Shown here piece after piece: positions 60,808 through 64,000 of a stretch of 64,000 nt of DNA. The translations under genes and the position numbers were made by a program. A model generated the notes under the pieces. It did not search any database and had not been told where the DNA came from. It was given only the letters and a program-made list of their open reading frames with translations. How positions within the stretch are numbered: the first letter of the stretch is position 1; each line of letters begins with the position of its first letter. Origin of the DNA: Streptomyces spongiicola (GTDB lineage Bacteria; Actinomycetota; Actinomycetes; Streptomycetales; Streptomycetaceae); NCBI RefSeq assembly GCF_003122365.1, contig NZ_CP029254.1, positions 2,738,501 through 2,802,500 of the forward strand, written 5' to 3'.

Positions 60808-60863
60808 GGGGACGAGTTCCCCGTTTCGCGCGGACATCAATGGCAAACGGGGAATCGATCCCC
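60808..60863. promoter_or_regulatory. pair of GGGGA-N5-TCCCC inverted repeats
   Basis: GGGGA-CGAGT-TCCCC lies at 60808-60822 and GGGGA-ATCGA-TCCCC at 60849-60863. The centres are 41 bp apart, about four helical turns, between the divergent tetR and M6 protease genes. Identical arms with different spacers fit a dimeric repressor bound twice on one face. Confidence 0.6.
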
Positions 60864-60892
60864 GGTTATTTCCCCTCCCCCCGAGAACCTCA

Positions 60893-60908
60893 TGTGATCT
60901 GACTCACA
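60893..60908 (+). promoter_or_regulatory. CRP-type palindrome
   Basis: TGTGA-TCTGAC-TCACA is a perfect TGTGA-N6-TCACA palindrome, the classical CRP/FNR-superfamily site. It sits 128 bp upstream of the preferred M6 protease start and 14 bp upstream of an alternative GTG at 60922. Streptomyces Crp recognises a related sequence. Confidence 0.6.
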
Positions 60909-61035
60909 TCAAAGCTCCGGCGTGTCCCACGATCGGCCCTCCCGGCGCGCGCCCCGCCACACCTCCGAACAGGCTGAACGCACCAGCGCAGCCCGGACCC
61001 GGCCGGCTGCCGCCGAGCCGAAGGCGGACGACCGC

Positions 61036-62304
61036 ATGCAGCAGACCCGCCGACGGATACGCAGACCGGGCGCCCTCGGCGCCGTCGCCGCCATCATGCT
61101 CGCCGCCCTCACCTCTGCGAGTTCGCTGCTCCCCGGCAGTTCGAGCACGACGGCGGGCCCGATCGCCACGGCCGAGGAGTCGGCGCTCGAACCGTGCCGC
61201 CTCACCTCCACGACCGGCGTGCAGATGTCCGAGGGCGTCCCGACCCCGTCAGGGTACGTGCGCTCCACGGGCGAGATCCGAGCCCTGAACCTGATGGTCG
61301 ACTTCCCGGACGCCGAGGGGGCCGGCTCCGCGCTGGACCGGTACGCGGAGTTCTTCCCGCAGACCGAGCAGTGGTTCGCCACCAGTTCGTACGGACGGCT
61401 CGTCTACCGGCCCGAGACGCCGTTCCCGGACTGGCTGCGGATGCCCATGGCGTTCACCGCCTACGGAATCGACCGCGGGGCGCCGTACGAGCCGGGCTAC
61501 CGCCAGCTCGTACAGGACATCGTGACCGCCACCGACGACCAGGTGGACTTCAGCTCGTACGACCTGCTCAACGTGCTGGTCACACCCAATGCCGGGCCGT
61601 CCGCCCTGGACACCGTGCTGTCGGTGACCTTCTCGGGGAACCACGAGGCGCCGTACGCGGACGGCGTGCCGCTCGCCAACACCAGCTTCGTCTACAGCCG
61701 TCAGGACGACGGCTCCGGTACGTATTCCGAGACGGGCTACCGGGTACTCCCGCACGAGAACGGCCACGTCTTCGGCCTGCCCGACCTCTACACGGCGGAG
61801 GGCGGCGGCGCGGTCGGCCACTGGGACATCATGTCCGAGGACTGGGGTGCGAACAACGATCTCCTGGGCTGGCACAAGTGGAAGCTCGGCTGGCTCGACA
61901 ACGACCAGATCCAGTGCGCCGCCGCGACCGGCAGCAGCGAGTACGAGCTGACCCCGCTGGCCCTCAAGGGCGGCCGCAAACTGGCCGTCGTCCCGCTGGA
62001 CTCCGAGTCCGGATATGCCGTCGAGGTGCGCACCCGAGCGGGCAACGACGAGGCCGTCTGCAAACCGGGCGTGCTCGTCTACCACGTCAGGACGGACGTG
62101 GACACGGGGCAGGGGCCCGTCACCGTCGCCGACAGCGCCAAGAACAGCGGCGGCTGCACCCGCCGGCCCAATGTGCACGCGGAGCTGTCGGACGCCCCGC
62201 ACCGGCCGGGCGAGGCGTTCACCGACGAGGAGAACAAGATCCGGATCACGGTGCTCTCGGAGAAGGCGAACGGGGCCTACCGGGTACGCATCACCCGCAC
62301 CTGA
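61036..62304 (+). CDS. secreted M6-family metalloprotease domain protein
   Basis: This protein of about 422 residues has a basic start MQQTRRRIRRPGALGAVAAI and a signal-like stretch to about residue 40. The zinc site is H-E-x-x-H-x-x-G-x-x-D in RVLPHENGHVFGLPDLYTAE, followed by WDIMSEDWGANNDLLGWHKW with the methionine turn. M6 (immune inhibitor A-like) proteases degrade host or environmental proteins. The ATG at 61036 gives a normal signal peptide; the frame is open from a GTG at 60922, adding 38 basic, low-complexity residues. A CRP-like site and two inverted repeats lie upstream. Confidence 0.85.
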   Translation: MQQTRRRIRRPGALGAVAAIMLAALTSASSLLPGSSSTTAGPIATAEESALEPCRLTSTTGVQMSEGVPTPSGYVRSTGEIRALNLMVDFPDAEGAGSALDRYAEFFPQTEQWFATSSYGRLVYRPETPFPDWLRMPMAFTAYGIDRGAPYEPGYRQLVQDIVTATDDQVDFSSYDLLNVLVTPNAGPSALDTVLSVTFSGNHEAPYADGVPLANTSFVYSRQDDGSGTYSETGYRVLPHENGHVFGLPDLYTAEGGGAVGHWDIMSEDWGANNDLLGWHKWKLGWLDNDQIQCAAATGSSEYELTPLALKGGRKLAVVPLDSESGYAVEVRTRAGNDEAVCKPGVLVYHVRTDVDTGQGPVTVADSAKNSGGCTRRPNVHAELSDAPHRPGEAFTDEENKIRITVLSEKANGAYRVRITRT

Positions 62305-62756
62305 CCCCGCAACCGGCACCGCCCCGCCAGTCTCAACCCCCCTCCACCCTCACCCCACCCTCATCAGTCCCCATCCAGCCCCTGCCAGCCCCTGCCAGCC
62401 CCTGCCAGCCGGGCAGCTCACCGCCCCCGATCCCCGTCCGGGCTGTGGGCGACCCGACAGAGCAGTGCCTCCGGGCGAGCGGAGGCGGATGCACCGGTAC
62501 GAGGCCTGGCCCAGGCAGGCCGATGAAGCGGGTGCCATAGGTGACCGCGGGTGCGAGGCAAGCCGCACCCCGAAAGGAGAACGGTCCGAACGAACCGGCC
62601 ACTCGATCCTTCCACCGCGTCCACCGCGTCCACTGCACCGATCCCACTCCCCAGACGAGCCAGCACCTCCCCTGAACAGGCGAAACACGAATCTTGCCGG
62701 GCGGCCGCCGGGATCCGCTAGGCTAGACGCCGGATCTCGCGGAGATCCACACCTTT
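62305..62756. other. intergenic region before tRNA-Arg
   Basis: No gene is supported. CAGCCCCTGC is repeated three times at 62376-62405. The tRNA promoter should lie at about 62700-62755 (for example TAGGCTAGACGC). Confidence 0.5.
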
Positions 62757-62829
62757 GCCTTCGTAGCTCAGGGGATAGAGCACCGCTCTCCTAAAGCGGG
62801 TGTCGCAGGTTCGAATCCTGCCGGGGGCA
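62757..62829 (+). tRNA. tRNA-Arg (anticodon CCT)
   Basis: The cloverleaf is complete. The acceptor stem is GCCTTCG/CGGGGGC (with G-U pairs). The anticodon stem is CCGCT/AGCGG around a CTCCTAA loop (anticodon CCT, codon AGG). The T arm is GCAGG-TTCGAAT-CCTGC and the discriminator is A. CCA is not encoded. It is immediately followed by a terminator and an integrase gene, so its 3' end is a likely att site. Confidence 0.95.
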
Positions 62830-62856
62830 CAGTGCCTGACCAGGCACGGAGCATCG

Positions 62857-62895
62857 AACACCCCCTTCGGAATGATCTCCGAAGGGGGTGTTTTC
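62857..62895 (+). terminator. terminator after tRNA-Arg
   Basis: A perfect 15-bp stem (AACACCCCCTTCGGA at 62857-62871 with 62878-62892) has a 6-nt loop and is followed by TTC. It can act in both directions, stopping the tRNA transcript and the integrase transcript. Confidence 0.9.
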
Positions 62896-62955
62896 ATGTG
62901 TGCGGGGACAGATCGGGGACACGGCGCATCCGGCGGGGACGCCAGCCCGCTGCCG

Positions 62956-64000
62956 CTACGCCGCTGCCTCACCCGGCTCGATGGGGCGGATCAGCGGGCG
63001 GACGGGCGCCTGCTCGTCGGAACCGGAGTCCGGCTCGACAGCGGTCTCGACGTCGCCGGAGGCCGCGGGCTCGCTCTGCGGGACCGGCTGCGGCCCCTGC
63101 GGCTGCTCGTCGTCCGCCGCCCCCTCCTCGCCGTCCTGTTGGTTGGCCTTGCGCGGTACGAGCGCCACGGGCGCGTCGGCGGCCTCGAGTTCGAGCTGCG
63201 GGAGGACGCTGGTGTAGGTGTCGGCGGTGAGCTTGTAGGAGGAGTGGCCGAGCAGGACCTGGATGGTCTTCATGTGGACGCCGGCCGCGAGGGACAGCGT
63301 CGCCGCGCAGTGCCGAAGATCGTGCAGCCGGATCGGCGGAAGGCCGAGCTTCTGGACGAGCCGGTTGAAGACCTGGGAGAGGTACTCCGGGTGGTACGGG
63401 CGGCCGTCCTCCCAGGTGAAGACGCGGCCGGAGTCGACGTACGGGTCGTACTTCTTCGGCTCCTTGCGGTGCTTCTCCTCCCACTCCGCTCGTTCGGTCT
63501 GCTGGCGTCGCCGCCAGAACAGCATGAGTTGGTGGGTCTGGCTGTCGAGCCGGATGGTGCGGGCGCCGCTGTCGCTCTTGGGGGTGTCCTCCCAGACGTC
63601 GTAGGAGGCCGCGACGAGCTGTTCGCTGATGTGGACGGTGCCGGCGGTCATGTCGGTCTCGCGCCAAGGCAGACCGCAGGACTCGCCTCGGCGGGTGCCC
63701 CGGAAGACCATGAGGTGGAACATCGGGTAGAGCCGGTGCTCCGCCACCGTGTCGAGGAATGCTCCGGTCTGCTCGGCCGTCCAGACCATGACCGGCCCGG
63801 GCTTCTGGCCAGTCTCCTGCCAGTGGGCGACGCGTTCGTCGGTCCAGACGAGCGGCTTGGGCGGGGTGTACTTGGGCAGGACGAGGTCTTCGGTCCAGTT
63901 CTGGCTGATGAGCTTCTCAGTGTTCTTGGCGTAGTCGAGCGCGGCGCTGAGCTCGTTCTTCATCTTGAGCTGGACGCCGGGGCCGGTGATGTACCGCGGC
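62956..64000 (-). CDS. tyrosine site-specific integrase (N-terminus beyond window)
   Basis: This is the C-terminal ~347 residues of a phage/ICE-type integrase. The catalytic residues are Arg in MVFRGTRRGESCGLPW, His-x-x-Arg in IRLHDLRHCAATLSLAAG, His in IQVLLGHSSYKLT and the nucleophile Tyr in ADTYTSVLPQ. An unusual Glu/Pro/Gln-rich tail of about 70 residues follows. The gene lies 127 bp from tRNA-Arg and points toward it, the usual arrangement at the edge of an element integrated in a tRNA gene. The start and the rest of the element are outside the window. Confidence 0.92.
   Translation of the reverse strand, partial: PRYITGPGVQLKMKNELSAALDYAKNTEKLISQNWTEDLVLPKYTPPKPLVWTDERVAHWQETGQKPGPVMVWTAEQTGAFLDTVAEHRLYPMFHLMVFRGTRRGESCGLPWRETDMTAGTVHISEQLVAASYDVWEDTPKSDSGARTIRLDSQTHQLMLFWRRRQQTERAEWEEKHRKEPKKYDPYVDSGRVFTWEDGRPYHPEYLSQVFNRLVQKLGLPPIRLHDLRHCAATLSLAAGVHMKTIQVLLGHSSYKLTADTYTSVLPQLELEAADAPVALVPRKANQQDGEEGAADDEQPQGPQPVPQSEPAASGDVETAVEPDSGSDEQAPVRPLIRPIEPGEAAA

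Noticed and set aside
1..64000. CRISPR array
   Set aside because: All repeats seen are direct tandem or hairpin units without regular unique spacers, and no cas gene is present.
1..64000. Secondary-metabolite gene cluster
   Set aside because: No polyketide synthase, peptide synthetase, terpene cyclase or RiPP signature was found; isolated exporters, oxidoreductase and dioxygenase are not enough.

Overview
The window is chromosomal DNA of a Streptomyces or a very close relative. It is extremely GC-rich with a strong third-position G/C bias. It carries Streptomyces markers: the group 2 sigma factor hrdD, the divisome protein sepX next to a gephyrin-like gene, a DUF6227 protein, an ALF-repeat protein, and many secreted peptidases with Sec or Tat signals. 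No rRNA, CRISPR array or biosynthetic gene cluster was seen.

Layout. (1) 1-4336: ordinary chromosome, with exonuclease III (partial), a GNAT, a secreted trypsin-like peptidase, an aldo/keto reductase and a DUF402 protein. (2) About 4.3-31.8 kb: an accessory island lying on the 3' side of a tRNA-Ala(CGC) gene at 31865-31938. It holds secreted proteins (a frameshifted Tat-type glucuronyl C5-epimerase, and an S1-like protein with lectin and FG-GAP repeats that has lost two catalytic residues). It also holds an ALF-repeat polymorphic-toxin-like protein with a four-helix membrane partner, and a dense patch of insertion sequences. Target duplications show nesting there: an IS1380 remnant holds an IS1634-family element and an ISAs1-family element; an IS701-family element sits exactly at the end of the ISAs1 element; an ISKra4-family element sits inside the IS701 element. 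Beyond this lie an IS256 fragment, a truncated colicin E3-type ribonuclease domain with its overlapping probable immunity gene, an intact IS1380 element, a small immunity-like gene, a decayed group II intron, IS5 and ISL3 remnants, a SUKH/SMI1 gene, a DUF4265 gene cut by an IS5 element, and a repeated hairpin next to the tRNA.

(3) 32.0-62.3 kb: core chromosome. A minus-strand cluster galU-glp(moeA)-moaC-mog-GNAT-sepX joins sugar-nucleotide synthesis, molybdenum cofactor genes and cell division. Then come 5-formyltetrahydrofolate cyclo-ligase, a large penicillin-acylase family protein, a CPA1-type cation/H+ antiporter, an MFS exporter, an FmdB-type zinc ribbon gene with a CIRCE (HrcA) operator over its leader, MTA phosphorylase, a SAF-type protein, a P1-family peptidase, DUF6227, a broken PTS fructose permease, an MFS/WYL-regulator divergent pair, hrdD, a dioxygenase/MarR divergent pair with a clear operator, an MFS and TetR pair, and an M6 metalloprotease.

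(4) 62.7 kb to the end: tRNA-Arg(CCT), a strong terminator, and the start of a tyrosine integrase. This is the likely edge of a second integrated element that continues outside the window.

The most interesting theme is the island. It collects toxin domains, immunity-like genes and their wrecks, including two copies of one immunity-like gene (one intact, one dead) about 18 kb apart, shuffled by nested transposition beside a tRNA.
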